Below are positions 12,986 through 22,099 of a DNA stretch of 39,563 nt, piece by piece (within the stretch, counting starts at the first letter, position 1; every line of letters starts with the position of its first letter). The DNA is from Rhodospirillaceae bacterium. Lineage in GTDB: Bacteria; Pseudomonadota; Alphaproteobacteria; Rhodospirillales; UBA2165. The stretch spans positions 1 through 39,563 of the forward strand of contig JABIIH010000253.1 of the NCBI GenBank assembly GCA_018649245.1, read 5' to 3'. The notes under the pieces were generated by a model. It did no database searches. It worked only from the letters and a program-made list of their open reading frames with translations, and was not told the DNA's origin. The position numbers and the translations under genes are program-made.

Positions 12986-14044
12986 TTGGCACCATCCAAC
13001 GAATTTAATGCAGTAACTGTCATCGCCCAAGATGCAATCAAAAAAATGATTGAGCTAGGCGTGCCAGCCAGTCCAGCTAACTACATGGTCTGGTATCATT
13101 ATTATGCCAATTCCCATCCTGATTTAAAACGCACCATTGACGTCCTTTTGGACAACAATCAGGATTTTGACGATGCTCAATGTGCCAAAATCTATGAACA
13201 ATATTTTACCCTTGATGTTGAAAGTGGACTGCTTGATTCAGCATCGGGTAGCTTTGAAAAAATTATCGATCGGGCGGTTCAATATTTGGATGAAGCAGGA
13301 ACCGATGCGGCAGAGTTTGGTGAGACTTTGGCGGACGCTTCGGGCGGTCTAGCGGGGCAATCCAGCCCCGATGAGGCGCGGGATATAATCAGTGGTGTCG
13401 TTAATGCCACCCAAGAAATGGAGAATCGAGCTAAAGTTTTAGAGGAACGACTGGCAGCAGCTTCATCTGAAGTCGCCGATCTCCGGCAGGAGGTTGAAAT
13501 TACCCGCCGGGAAGCGGCAACGGATGGACTTACCGGCCTCGTCAACCGCAAACGCTTCGATATCACGTTACGCGAAACCGCCGCCGAAATGATGGAAGCT
13601 GGCGAAGACATGTGCTTGCTTATGCTGGATATCGATTTCTTTAAGAAATTTAACGATAATTATGGCCATCAAACGGGGGACCAGGTTCTCAAACTTTTGG
13701 CAATGACCTTAAATGAATGTATTAAAGGGCAAGACACGGCGGCGCGTTACGGCGGTGAAGAATTTGCTGTCATCTTGCCAAATACTTTACTCAACCCTGC
13801 TATTCTTCTGGCAGAAAATATTCGCGAACGCGTGTCGCGGAAAAGTATTATCAATAAATCATCCGGCGATCAGCTTGGCGCAATTACGCTTTCGATTGGC
13901 GTGGCTAAATATGATTTTGGCGAACCTCTGAGCGAGCTTATCTCGCGGGCAGATACCGCCCTCTACGCGGCAAAAAACCAGGGCCGCAATAGGGTTTTGT
14001 CCGAAAATGATTTGGTTTCGCCATCAGCTTCAGCGCAAAATTAA
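12986..14044 (+). CDS. GGDEF-domain diguanylate cyclase
   Basis: DGLTGLVNRKRFD ... LLMLDIDFFKKFNDNYGHQTGDQVLK ... ARYGGEEFAVILP ... ISRADTALYAAKNQGRNRV. Confidence 0.93.
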   Translation: MAPSNEFNAVTVIAQDAIKKMIELGVPASPANYMVWYHYYANSHPDLKRTIDVLLDNNQDFDDAQCAKIYEQYFTLDVESGLLDSASGSFEKIIDRAVQYLDEAGTDAAEFGETLADASGGLAGQSSPDEARDIISGVVNATQEMENRAKVLEERLAAASSEVADLRQEVEITRREAATDGLTGLVNRKRFDITLRETAAEMMEAGEDMCLLMLDIDFFKKFNDNYGHQTGDQVLKLLAMTLNECIKGQDTAARYGGEEFAVILPNTLLNPAILLAENIRERVSRKSIINKSSGDQLGAITLSIGVAKYDFGEPLSELISRADTALYAAKNQGRNRVLSENDLVSPSASAQN

Positions 14045-14160
14045 ACGCTTTGGCAAACGTGGCCCACCCTTCGCCAGCCCTTCATCACGCTTTGAATTGA
14101 AGCAAAAAATATTAATTACCAACGTGACTTCCCCCTAGCGCAAATTGCAAAAAGGGTTTA

Positions 14161-14189
14161 TTTCTTAAGGTGTTATAACTTTTCTTAAG
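14161..14189. repeat. direct repeat TTTCTTAAG x2, 20-bp period
   Basis: Copies at 14161-14169 and 14181-14189, 15-43 bp upstream of the ClC start codon at 14204. Confidence 0.6.
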
Positions 14190-14203
14190 CTAGTGAATAG
14201 GTA

Positions 14204-15976
14204 ATGGCTAGGCGTCGTGGTTTAAAGCCGAGCCGTATTTTAATGCGGTTGCGGCGGATCATTCGGAACGATCAACTTATCTTGTCAATTCTTGCTGTCT
14301 TTGTAGGCGCAGTGGCAGGTGGTGGCGTCATTTTGATCCGTGAAGGCATTGATCTTGTCCAAGGCGTGTTTCTCGGCGGCACCTCAGAAAATTTAATTGT
14401 CCATGTTAAATCGCTGCCTTGGTGGCAGATACTTTTTGCGCCGGCGGTGGGCGGCTTGCTGATCGGGATTTTTATTTATTATGTCATTCCAGGACGTAAA
14501 CCACGTGGTATCGCCCAGGTAATTGAAGCCAGTGCATTGCGAGGCGGGCGGATGAATTTACGCGCCGGCATTGGTGCCGCGATTGCCAGCGCTGCCTCAA
14601 TCGGTGTTGGTGGTGCGGTTGGCCGTGAGGGCCCTGCCGTCCATCTCGGTGCGACCTTCGGCGCCTGGTTCGCCCAAAGACTTCATCTCACGCGCTCTTT
14701 GTCGCGCGCCCTTTTAGGCTGCGGTGCCGCCGCAGCAGTGGCCGCGTCATTTAATGCGCCCATTGCCGGCGCCCTTTTTGCCCATGAGGTCGTGGTTGGT
14801 CATTTTGCCATGAGCGCCTTTGCTCCAATTGTGATCGCCAGCGTTGTTGGTACCATCGTGTCGCGGGTCTATTTCGGCGACTTTCCGGCTTTCAGTATTT
14901 CGGAGCATTCCTTGAACTCTTTTCTCGAGTTCCCAGCGGTGATTGGGCTGGGTATAGCCAGCGGTGTTATCGCCATTTTGTTTATGCGCTCGGCGATGCT
15001 CACCGAGGACCTCATGCAAAAAGTGCCAGGACCACAATGGGCAAAACCTGCTTTTGGCGGGTTTTTACTTGGCGCTATTGCCCTGGTTTTTCCGCAGGTG
15101 CTGGGTGTCGGTTACGATGCTACAGATCTAGCGCTCAACTTGGAATTATCGATTTCTCTGTTGATTGCGCTGGTCGCTATGAAAATATTAGCGACGTCGA
15201 TTTGTATTGGCAGTGGCTGGGGTGGTGGCGTTTTCACGCCGGCCTTGATGATCGGCGCCATGCTCGGCGGAGCCTACGGCATAATTGTAACCGATATATC
15301 ACCTGAACTATCTTCCGGTCCTGGTGCCTATACAATCATCGGCATGGGCGCTGTAGCTGCAGCGGTCCTTGGTGCACCGATCTCAACCACCTTAATTGTG
15401 TTTGAGTTGACCGACGATTACCCGTTAACCATCGCGGTGATGCTGGCGGTCGTGATTTCCAATGTTGTCTCCCAGCAATTTCTCGGTAAATCCTTTTTTA
15501 ATTGGCAATTGGAGCGCGCCGGGCTTGATCTCAAAGGCGGTTTTGAAACTGCCTTGTTGCGCAGTATCAGAGTCCATAAGCTGGTAAATCGTGACAGTGA
15601 AACAGTTGGGGTCGGCGCATTGCTTCAAGAACTCCGCTCAAAACTCCAAGCCTCTGAAACCGGTGAGTTGTTTGTGCTCAAAGAAAATGGCGAACTTTTC
15701 GGCACCATTACTTTGGCCGATCTCAGCGATGCCGCCTTTGACCATGAGGTTGATAATCTCATTAATGCCGGTGATGTGGCGCGCGTTCATCCGCCAATTC
15801 TTGATCTGTTTGATGATCTGGAGACCGCCAACAAAGTCATTCGCGATAGCGGTGAGCATTACATTGCCGTAGTTGAAAATCATGAGACGATGAAATTTAT
15901 CGGCACGCTGCACGAGACCGAAGTGATGTCAGCTTATAATAAAGCACTTGTTGCTGCCCGCCACGAGGAGCATTAA
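14204..15976 (+). CDS. ClC-family anion channel/transporter with C-terminal CBS-like region
   Basis: GREGPAVHLG gating-glutamate motif, APIAGALFAHEVV, GSGWGGGVFTPALMIGAMLGG, C-terminal soluble region with CBS-like repeats. Confidence 0.92.
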   Translation: MARRRGLKPSRILMRLRRIIRNDQLILSILAVFVGAVAGGGVILIREGIDLVQGVFLGGTSENLIVHVKSLPWWQILFAPAVGGLLIGIFIYYVIPGRKPRGIAQVIEASALRGGRMNLRAGIGAAIASAASIGVGGAVGREGPAVHLGATFGAWFAQRLHLTRSLSRALLGCGAAAAVAASFNAPIAGALFAHEVVVGHFAMSAFAPIVIASVVGTIVSRVYFGDFPAFSISEHSLNSFLEFPAVIGLGIASGVIAILFMRSAMLTEDLMQKVPGPQWAKPAFGGFLLGAIALVFPQVLGVGYDATDLALNLELSISLLIALVAMKILATSICIGSGWGGGVFTPALMIGAMLGGAYGIIVTDISPELSSGPGAYTIIGMGAVAAAVLGAPISTTLIVFELTDDYPLTIAVMLAVVISNVVSQQFLGKSFFNWQLERAGLDLKGGFETALLRSIRVHKLVNRDSETVGVGALLQELRSKLQASETGELFVLKENGELFGTITLADLSDAAFDHEVDNLINAGDVARVHPPILDLFDDLETANKVIRDSGEHYIAVVENHETMKFIGTLHETEVMSAYNKALVAARHEEH

Positions 15977-15997
15977 GACGCCCCTTAATTTACCTTA

Positions 15998-17014
15998 TCA
16001 GAGCGTGGGTTTTTTATTGAACCATTCAAGGCGGTTCATCGATTTAATCGAAAATTCTTTGATCACCGGCTCGGCTGTCAATCTGGGCAGAATATTGAGC
16101 TTGATCACATCACCCGCTTTACGGTCGGCCCAAAGAGTACGGTAGAAATTCTCCTGACTACGGACGGTTTTACCATTTACCCCGACGATTAGATCACCCG
16201 GCCCGAGCCCGGCCTTCGATGCCGGTCCATCCTTAGAAACGCGATTAATGAATACCCGGTCACGCATCTCGATGGTGTTGGCGCCAATCCACGGTTTCGC
16301 CGCCGCCTGGCGTTTGCCATGTTCTAACAAATCCGCCAGCACCGGCTTTATCTCGTTGACCGGCACAAACATATTGCCGGGTGAGCGCACGTTTGGAGCG
16401 ACAGCGTTGCCGACAATTAACGAGCCGATGCCCAGCAGTTTACCGTCTTTACCGATCAGAGCAGCGCCACTGTGAAAGCTGTGGGGCGGGGTGGTGAAGA
16501 TGGCATTTTCCAGCAGATACTCCCAGCCGCCGGTAAATACGCGCCGGGAGACAACCCGCGCCGGAATGATAGGTTGTGGACCAACACGACTGGCAATGAG
16601 GACTTGATCCTGGATCGAGAGCTTGGTCGAATTGCCCAATCGCATTGGTTTAATCGACAGCGACTTGCGCATGCGCAAAAGACCAAAGCCACTTTCATGA
16701 TCATAAGCGATTATCTTGGCTGGTGATTGTTTGCCGCTGGGACCGGTAATGATGGCGCCTTCGGCTTCGAGAATCAAATAGCCGATGGTCAGCACCAATC
16801 CTTCATTATCGATGATGACCCCACTGCCTTGCCGGTTGGTGCCTAAAAATCGCGCTGTCCGCCTGTCTTGGGGTATAGTTGTCTCAACGCTGACAACCGC
16901 TTGCAGGATATCTTTTTCAGCGGCCTTAGCCGGAGCCATTGGCACGCTCAAAAAGAATATAGAAAGGGCAATAATTCGAATGGATGATTGACGCACGTCA
17001 CTTACCTCCGACAC
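15998..17014 (-). CDS. S1C (HtrA/Deg-like) trypsin-fold protein with PDZ domain; catalytic residues degenerate
   Basis: Signal peptide, QGSGVIIDNEGLVLTIGYLI, FHSGAALIGKDGKLLGIGSLI, and PDZ (DGPASKAGLGPGDLIVGVNGKTVRSQENF). Confidence 0.85.
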   Translation of the reverse strand: MSEVSDVRQSSIRIIALSIFFLSVPMAPAKAAEKDILQAVVSVETTIPQDRRTARFLGTNRQGSGVIIDNEGLVLTIGYLILEAEGAIITGPSGKQSPAKIIAYDHESGFGLLRMRKSLSIKPMRLGNSTKLSIQDQVLIASRVGPQPIIPARVVSRRVFTGGWEYLLENAIFTTPPHSFHSGAALIGKDGKLLGIGSLIVGNAVAPNVRSPGNMFVPVNEIKPVLADLLEHGKRQAAAKPWIGANTIEMRDRVFINRVSKDGPASKAGLGPGDLIVGVNGKTVRSQENFYRTLWADRKAGDVIKLNILPRLTAEPVIKEFSIKSMNRLEWFNKKPTL

Positions 17015-17069
17015 TAAACTGCATTAAAATGCTCTCTCTATTGGGTTAAAATGTCAAAGTGATTATTTA

Positions 17070-17091
17070 CGCTACACGACATTGTGTAGCG
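17070..17091. promoter_or_regulatory. perfect inverted repeat CGCTACAC-N6-GTGTAGCG between divergent genes
   Basis: Arms 17070-17077 and 17084-17091 exact reverse complements, in the intergenic space once the DUF1800 start is placed at 17161. Confidence 0.6.
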
Positions 17092-17160
17092 ACGGAATTT
17101 TTAAAATCTAACGTTTCTGTAGTTAGAGAATTTACTTCAGTCAGATTTGGTTGTGAAAAT

Positions 17161-18570
17161 ATGATTAGATTTTTGGTTGTTTTAATTGGCTTAGTTATAG
17201 CAATCCCTCAAGCCTCGGCGATTTCTTTCGATGAAGCGCGGCATTTATTGGCCCGTACCGGCTTTGGCTCACCCAGACCTGCCGAGATCGATAAAATCCT
17301 GCCGCTTGGTTATGAAGCAGCGGTCGATCAAATTTTAAATGGCGTACCTGGAAAAGCGGCCACACCAATTCCGGAATTTAAAACAGAGCCCGCTGATCGC
17401 CGGAAAATAAAAAATATGGATAAAGCCGCCCGCCAGGATTATCAGCGGCGCAATCAAGCTGATCGCAAAGAAGCTAGATATTGGTGGATTCGGGAGATGC
17501 TGGAGACACCGTCACCTTTTACCGAGCGCATGGTGCTGTTCTGGCACAATCATTTCGTCTCGGAAATCAACAAGGTTCAATTCGGGCAATGGGCACTTGA
17601 GCAAAATGCTTCTTTTCGCAAATACGCCATTGGTGATTTTCGCAAACTTTTAATCGAGGTATCAATTGGACCGGCGATGATGATCTATCTTGATGCCAGC
17701 AAAAATAAGAAAAACAAACCGAATGAAAATTTCGCCCGTGAAATTATGGAACTGTTCACGCTGGGTGAAGGGCAGGGCTATACGGAAGAAGATATTCGCG
17801 AATCTGCCCGCGCCTATACCGGCTGGCGAATTAATTTTGACACCGCCAAGTTTGAATTTAATCTTTGGTCGCATGACAACACCGATAAGACCGTGCTTGG
17901 CAAAACCGGTAATTTTGATGGCATAGATGTGATGGAGATTATTCTCGAACAACCTCGTGTGGCTGATTTCCTGGCCGAAAAGCTATGGCGTGAGTTTGTT
18001 TCGTTGCAGCCAAATCCTTCCGAAACCAAGCGCCTCGCTAAAATTATTCGGGCTCACAAATACAATCTAAAACCCATGATTAAGGCGATGTTTATGTCAC
18101 CTGTTTTCCGTGATCCGGACAATCGGGGCACGCTGATTAAATCACCGGTCGAACTGACCATCGGCACGCTCCGACTGTTGGGTCAAAAGCCGCCGGAAAT
18201 AAGAAAGGTTTGGGGTAACCAAAAAGCTATGGGTCAAAATTTATTTGATCCGCCGGATGTCAAAGGCTGGCGCGGTGGTATGGCATGGATGACATCCACG
18301 ACGACTTTACGCCGTTCTCAATTCTTGAAGGCCGCGTTTAACGGCGTAAAGAAATTCAATAAAAAAAGAGAATTGACAGCGATGGAGATGCGTAAACTTC
18401 CGTTTGGCGTTGCCAACCCGTGGCCGTTGCAAGCACGGGAAGTGGCGAAACCGGGATATCTTAAAAAATTGATGTTGGCGATTGATCCGGTAATGCAGAG
18501 AAAATTCACTGGCAAGCAGCGCAAGGTCATTCGCAATTTACTGCTCGATCCGGCTTACCAGGTGAAATGA
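17161..18570 (+). CDS. DUF1800-family secreted protein
   Basis: HLLARTGFGSPRPAEI, WWIREMLETPSPFTERMVLFWHNHFVSE, NENFAREIMELFTLGEGQGYTEEDIRESARAYTGW, PPDVKGWRGG. Start at M of signal peptide MIRFLVVLIGLVIAIPQASA (17161). Confidence 0.9.
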   Translation: MIRFLVVLIGLVIAIPQASAISFDEARHLLARTGFGSPRPAEIDKILPLGYEAAVDQILNGVPGKAATPIPEFKTEPADRRKIKNMDKAARQDYQRRNQADRKEARYWWIREMLETPSPFTERMVLFWHNHFVSEINKVQFGQWALEQNASFRKYAIGDFRKLLIEVSIGPAMMIYLDASKNKKNKPNENFAREIMELFTLGEGQGYTEEDIRESARAYTGWRINFDTAKFEFNLWSHDNTDKTVLGKTGNFDGIDVMEIILEQPRVADFLAEKLWREFVSLQPNPSETKRLAKIIRAHKYNLKPMIKAMFMSPVFRDPDNRGTLIKSPVELTIGTLRLLGQKPPEIRKVWGNQKAMGQNLFDPPDVKGWRGGMAWMTSTTTLRRSQFLKAAFNGVKKFNKKRELTAMEMRKLPFGVANPWPLQAREVAKPGYLKKLMLAIDPVMQRKFTGKQRKVIRNLLLDPAYQVK

Positions 18571-18577
18571 GGATATC

Positions 18578-19753
18578 ATGATGAAACGCAGAGATTTTTT
18601 GAAATACTCACTGGTCTTGCCGACAGTTGCAGGAACGGGCCTTGAACTCCTCAGCTTGCCGACTCATGCAGCCACTGGAAGGTGGGATCGCACCGTTGTT
18701 TTAGTCGAACTCAAAGGTGGCAATGATGGTCTCAATACAATTGTGCCCTATACAGATCAAAAATATTACGACATCCGCCCGACCCTAGCTATTCCGCGAG
18801 ATAAAGTTTTAAAGCAAACCGATAAGCTCGGCTTTAACCCGGCTTTTGCGCCGTTGATGCCTCTTTGGGAAGCTAAGCAAATGGCAGTGGTTTTGGGCGT
18901 CGGCTACCCCAATCCAAACCTTTCTCATTTCCGTGGCATTAATATCTGGAATTCCGCTTCCGATGCCGAGACTTTTGTCGATAATGGTTGGATTACGCAA
19001 TTATTCGATGAATCAAAACCCAGCCGGAATTTTGCCGCCGATGGGATTAATTTAGCCAACAACCCGGCGGGTGCAGTCGAAGGCGGTAAATCCCGCGTCA
19101 TTACGTTAGAGAAAAAGCCGGATAAGCTGCTTAGGCAGGCCGGTCGCATTCAGCCGGGCAGCGACCCGATGAGCAATAACGTGATGTCGCACATCCTCAA
19201 GCAGCGGCGTGATTTACGAGGTGCGGCTGACAATATAATTGCCAAGCAGATCGAAAACGTAAATTTAGGTGGTAAATTTTCCGCCTCTAAATTAGGTGTG
19301 CAGTTTGAGACCGCGGCCCGGCTTTTGGTGGCTGGTGTCAAAGTGCCGGTGATTAAACTGACCATCGGCAAGTTTGATACCCATGCTGGCCAGGAACCGC
19401 TCCATGCTAATTTGCTGGGCGACGTTGCGGCCAATGTTTCCGCCTTTGCCGAATTGATGAAGGCCAAAAGCTTGTGGGATAATGTGACGGTAATGAGCTA
19501 TTCTGAATTTGGTCGCCGTCCTTTCGAGAACAACAGCTCCGGCACCGATCACGGCACCGTTGCACCGCATTTTCTCTTTGGCGGCAAAGTCAAAGGCGGT
19601 TTTTACGGTGAGCAATCGCCGCTCGATGATCTCGATAACCAGAACCTTAAATACCGGGTTCATTTCCGGGAAATTTATGCTTCGGTCGCTCGCGAATGGT
19701 GGGGCTTGAACGCCGGCTTTTTCAAAGAGAAGCCACTCGGATTGTTTTCATAG
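18578..19753 (+). CDS. DUF1501-family Tat-exported protein
   Basis: Tat-like signal MMKRRDFLKYSLVLPTVAG; VVLVELKGGNDGLNTIVPYTD, FDTHAGQ, MSYSEFGRRPFENNSSGTDHGTVAPHFLFGG; pairs with DUF1800 (7-nt gap). Confidence 0.92.
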   Translation: MMKRRDFLKYSLVLPTVAGTGLELLSLPTHAATGRWDRTVVLVELKGGNDGLNTIVPYTDQKYYDIRPTLAIPRDKVLKQTDKLGFNPAFAPLMPLWEAKQMAVVLGVGYPNPNLSHFRGINIWNSASDAETFVDNGWITQLFDESKPSRNFAADGINLANNPAGAVEGGKSRVITLEKKPDKLLRQAGRIQPGSDPMSNNVMSHILKQRRDLRGAADNIIAKQIENVNLGGKFSASKLGVQFETAARLLVAGVKVPVIKLTIGKFDTHAGQEPLHANLLGDVAANVSAFAELMKAKSLWDNVTVMSYSEFGRRPFENNSSGTDHGTVAPHFLFGGKVKGGFYGEQSPLDDLDNQNLKYRVHFREIYASVAREWWGLNAGFFKEKPLGLFS

Positions 19754-19804
19754 AATCCCTTTTGATTTGCTGGTCGGAATTGCATGGCGTGATATACTCG
19801 CGTC

Positions 19805-22099
19805 ATGCCAGACCCGTTTGAACTTTCAGAAGAACCTGTTGAGGCTCCCGCTTCATCCACTGCTTTAACGCCGCCACCCTATATGGATGGCCTTAATGAC
19901 GCCCAGCAACGTGCCGTCGAAGCGATTGATGGCCCGGTCTTGGTATTAGCCGGGGCGGGCACCGGCAAGACTCGCGTGCTGACGACGCGATTGGCGCATA
20001 TTCTGGTTCATGGCAAAGCCCGGCCCTGGGAGATTGTTGCAGTTACTTTCACTAATAAAGCGGCGCGGGAAATGCAAAATCGGGGCGCTACCATCACCGG
20101 GCGGCCTGTTGAAGGTTGGTGGCTCGGCACCTTCCACGCCTTGGGTGCGCGCATCTTGCGCCGACATGCTGAACTGGTCGGGCTCAAAAGTAATTTCACC
20201 ATTCTCGATGCCGATGATCAGGTGCGCCTCCTCAAGCAACTGATGGAAGGCCATCAGATCGACGATAAGAAATGGCCGGCCCGCGTCTTGATGGGAGTGA
20301 TTCAGCGCTGGAAAGATCGCGGCTTGACGCCGGATAAAGTTTCAAAAGACGAAAGCTCTGAATTCGCTGAAGGGATTTTGGTTGGTCTCTACCGGGAATA
20401 TCAGGAGCGGCTCAAAGTGCTCAATGCGGCGGATTTTGGTGATTTGTTACTATTGTGCCTGACGTTGTTTACAGAAAATGCCGATATCCTGCACGAATAT
20501 CAGATGAAGTTCCGCTATCTCCTGGTCGACGAATATCAGGACACCAACGTCGCGCAATATCTCTGGCTGCGCCTACTGGCCCAGGAACACAAAAACATTT
20601 GCTGCGTTGGCGACGATGATCAATCGATCTATTCCTGGCGGGGCGCTGAGGTCGGCAATATCCTTAAATTTGAGAAAGATTTCCCGGGCGCAGAAGTTAT
20701 CCGGCTAGAGCAGAACTACCGCTCGACGCCGCATATCCTGGCCGCTGCCTCCGGCCTGATTGCGCATAATGAAGGGCGGCTGGGCAAAACGCTCTGGACC
20801 GGTATGGCAGCAGGTGACCAGGTCAAGGTGCGTGCGGTCTGGGACGGTGAAGAAGAAGCCCGCTTGATTGGCGACGAGATCGAAGCCCGCCAAAGTAAAA
20901 GCCAAAGCCTTGAAGAGATGGCGATATTGGTGCGGGCCGGCTTTCAAATGCGGGAATTTGAAGAACGCTTAATTACGCTCGGTGTGCCCTATCGGGTGAT
21001 CGGCGGTCCGCGCTTTTATGAGCGCCAGGAAACCCGGGATGCCATCGCCTATCTACGGGTCGTAAACAGCGCCGATGATGATCTGGCCTTTGAGCGTATT
21101 GTTAATGTGCCGAAACGGGGGCTGGGCCAGGCGACCGTGCAAGCGATTCATCAATTGGCCCGAGCCCAAGGCATGCCGATGTATGAAGCGGCGCGGCTGA
21201 TTGTTGAAACGGATGAGATCAAACCCAAGGCACGGACGTCGTTGAAAAATTTGATCCAGGATTTTGAACGCTGGCGCAGTAATCTGGACTCGCTGCCGCA
21301 TCCGGAATTGGCGGCGATTATTTTGGATGAGTCCGGCTACACCGAAATGTGGATGCGCGACAAATCCCCCGAAGCGCCGGGGCGTTTGGAGAACTTAAAA
21401 GAGCTCGTCGCCGGGCTGGAAGATTTTGAAAATATGCAGGGCTTTCTCGAGCATGTCAGTCTGGTGATGGAAAACGAGGAAAACAAAACCGAAGATAAAG
21501 TCAGCCTGATGACGCTGCATGCCGCCAAAGGCTTGGAGTTCGACACAATCTTTTTACCTGGCTGGGAAGAGGGCTTGTTCCCCCATCAGCGCGCCCTCGA
21601 TGAAGAAGGCTTGAAAGGGCTCGAAGAGGAACGCCGCCTGGCCTATGTCGGCATTACCCGGGCCAAAAAAGAGGCACTGATTTTCCATGCAGCCAATCGT
21701 CGCATCTACAACCAGTGGCAAAACTCTCTGCCGTCGCGCTTTGTTGACGAATTGCCAGCTGACAATATTGAGCAAATGGCGGAGCAGGGGCTTTATGGCG
21801 GCATCGGTGCTCAAGCCGGCTTGCGTTCCAGTGGTTCCAGTTTGCGTGAAAGCTCAAATTCGTTTTCCTTTGAAACTCCTAGAAAACGCGGTCATGCCAG
21901 TGATGGCACAGTGATTGAAGGTGAGGCCTGGCTGGTGCCGTCTGGCTCAGACAGCGGTAAGTTTGATATCGGTGCCCGGGTGTTTCACCAAAAATTTGGC
22001 TACGGCAAAGTGTTGTCTTCGGATGGCAATAAGCTGGAAGTCGCGTTTGAAAAAGCCGGCACTAAGAAAGTCATCGATAGCTTTGTCGATCCGGCCTGA
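19805..22099 (+). CDS. uvrD: UvrD/PcrA-family ATP-dependent DNA helicase
   Basis: GLNDAQQRAVEAIDGPVLVLAGAGTGKTRVLTTRLAHIL, VDEYQDTNVAQY, CVGDDDQSIYSWRGAEVGNIL, LMTLHAAKGLEFDTIFLPGWEEGLFPHQRAL. Confidence 0.93.
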   Translation: MPDPFELSEEPVEAPASSTALTPPPYMDGLNDAQQRAVEAIDGPVLVLAGAGTGKTRVLTTRLAHILVHGKARPWEIVAVTFTNKAAREMQNRGATITGRPVEGWWLGTFHALGARILRRHAELVGLKSNFTILDADDQVRLLKQLMEGHQIDDKKWPARVLMGVIQRWKDRGLTPDKVSKDESSEFAEGILVGLYREYQERLKVLNAADFGDLLLLCLTLFTENADILHEYQMKFRYLLVDEYQDTNVAQYLWLRLLAQEHKNICCVGDDDQSIYSWRGAEVGNILKFEKDFPGAEVIRLEQNYRSTPHILAAASGLIAHNEGRLGKTLWTGMAAGDQVKVRAVWDGEEEARLIGDEIEARQSKSQSLEEMAILVRAGFQMREFEERLITLGVPYRVIGGPRFYERQETRDAIAYLRVVNSADDDLAFERIVNVPKRGLGQATVQAIHQLARAQGMPMYEAARLIVETDEIKPKARTSLKNLIQDFERWRSNLDSLPHPELAAIILDESGYTEMWMRDKSPEAPGRLENLKELVAGLEDFENMQGFLEHVSLVMENEENKTEDKVSLMTLHAAKGLEFDTIFLPGWEEGLFPHQRALDEEGLKGLEEERRLAYVGITRAKKEALIFHAANRRIYNQWQNSLPSRFVDELPADNIEQMAEQGLYGGIGAQAGLRSSGSSLRESSNSFSFETPRKRGHASDGTVIEGEAWLVPSGSDSGKFDIGARVFHQKFGYGKVLSSDGNKLEVAFEKAGTKKVIDSFVDPA

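Noticed and set aside
17059-17160. N-terminal extension of the DUF1800 protein
   Set aside because: A classic signal peptide starts at 17161 and the upstream stretch contains a perfect palindrome, so it is more likely regulatory.
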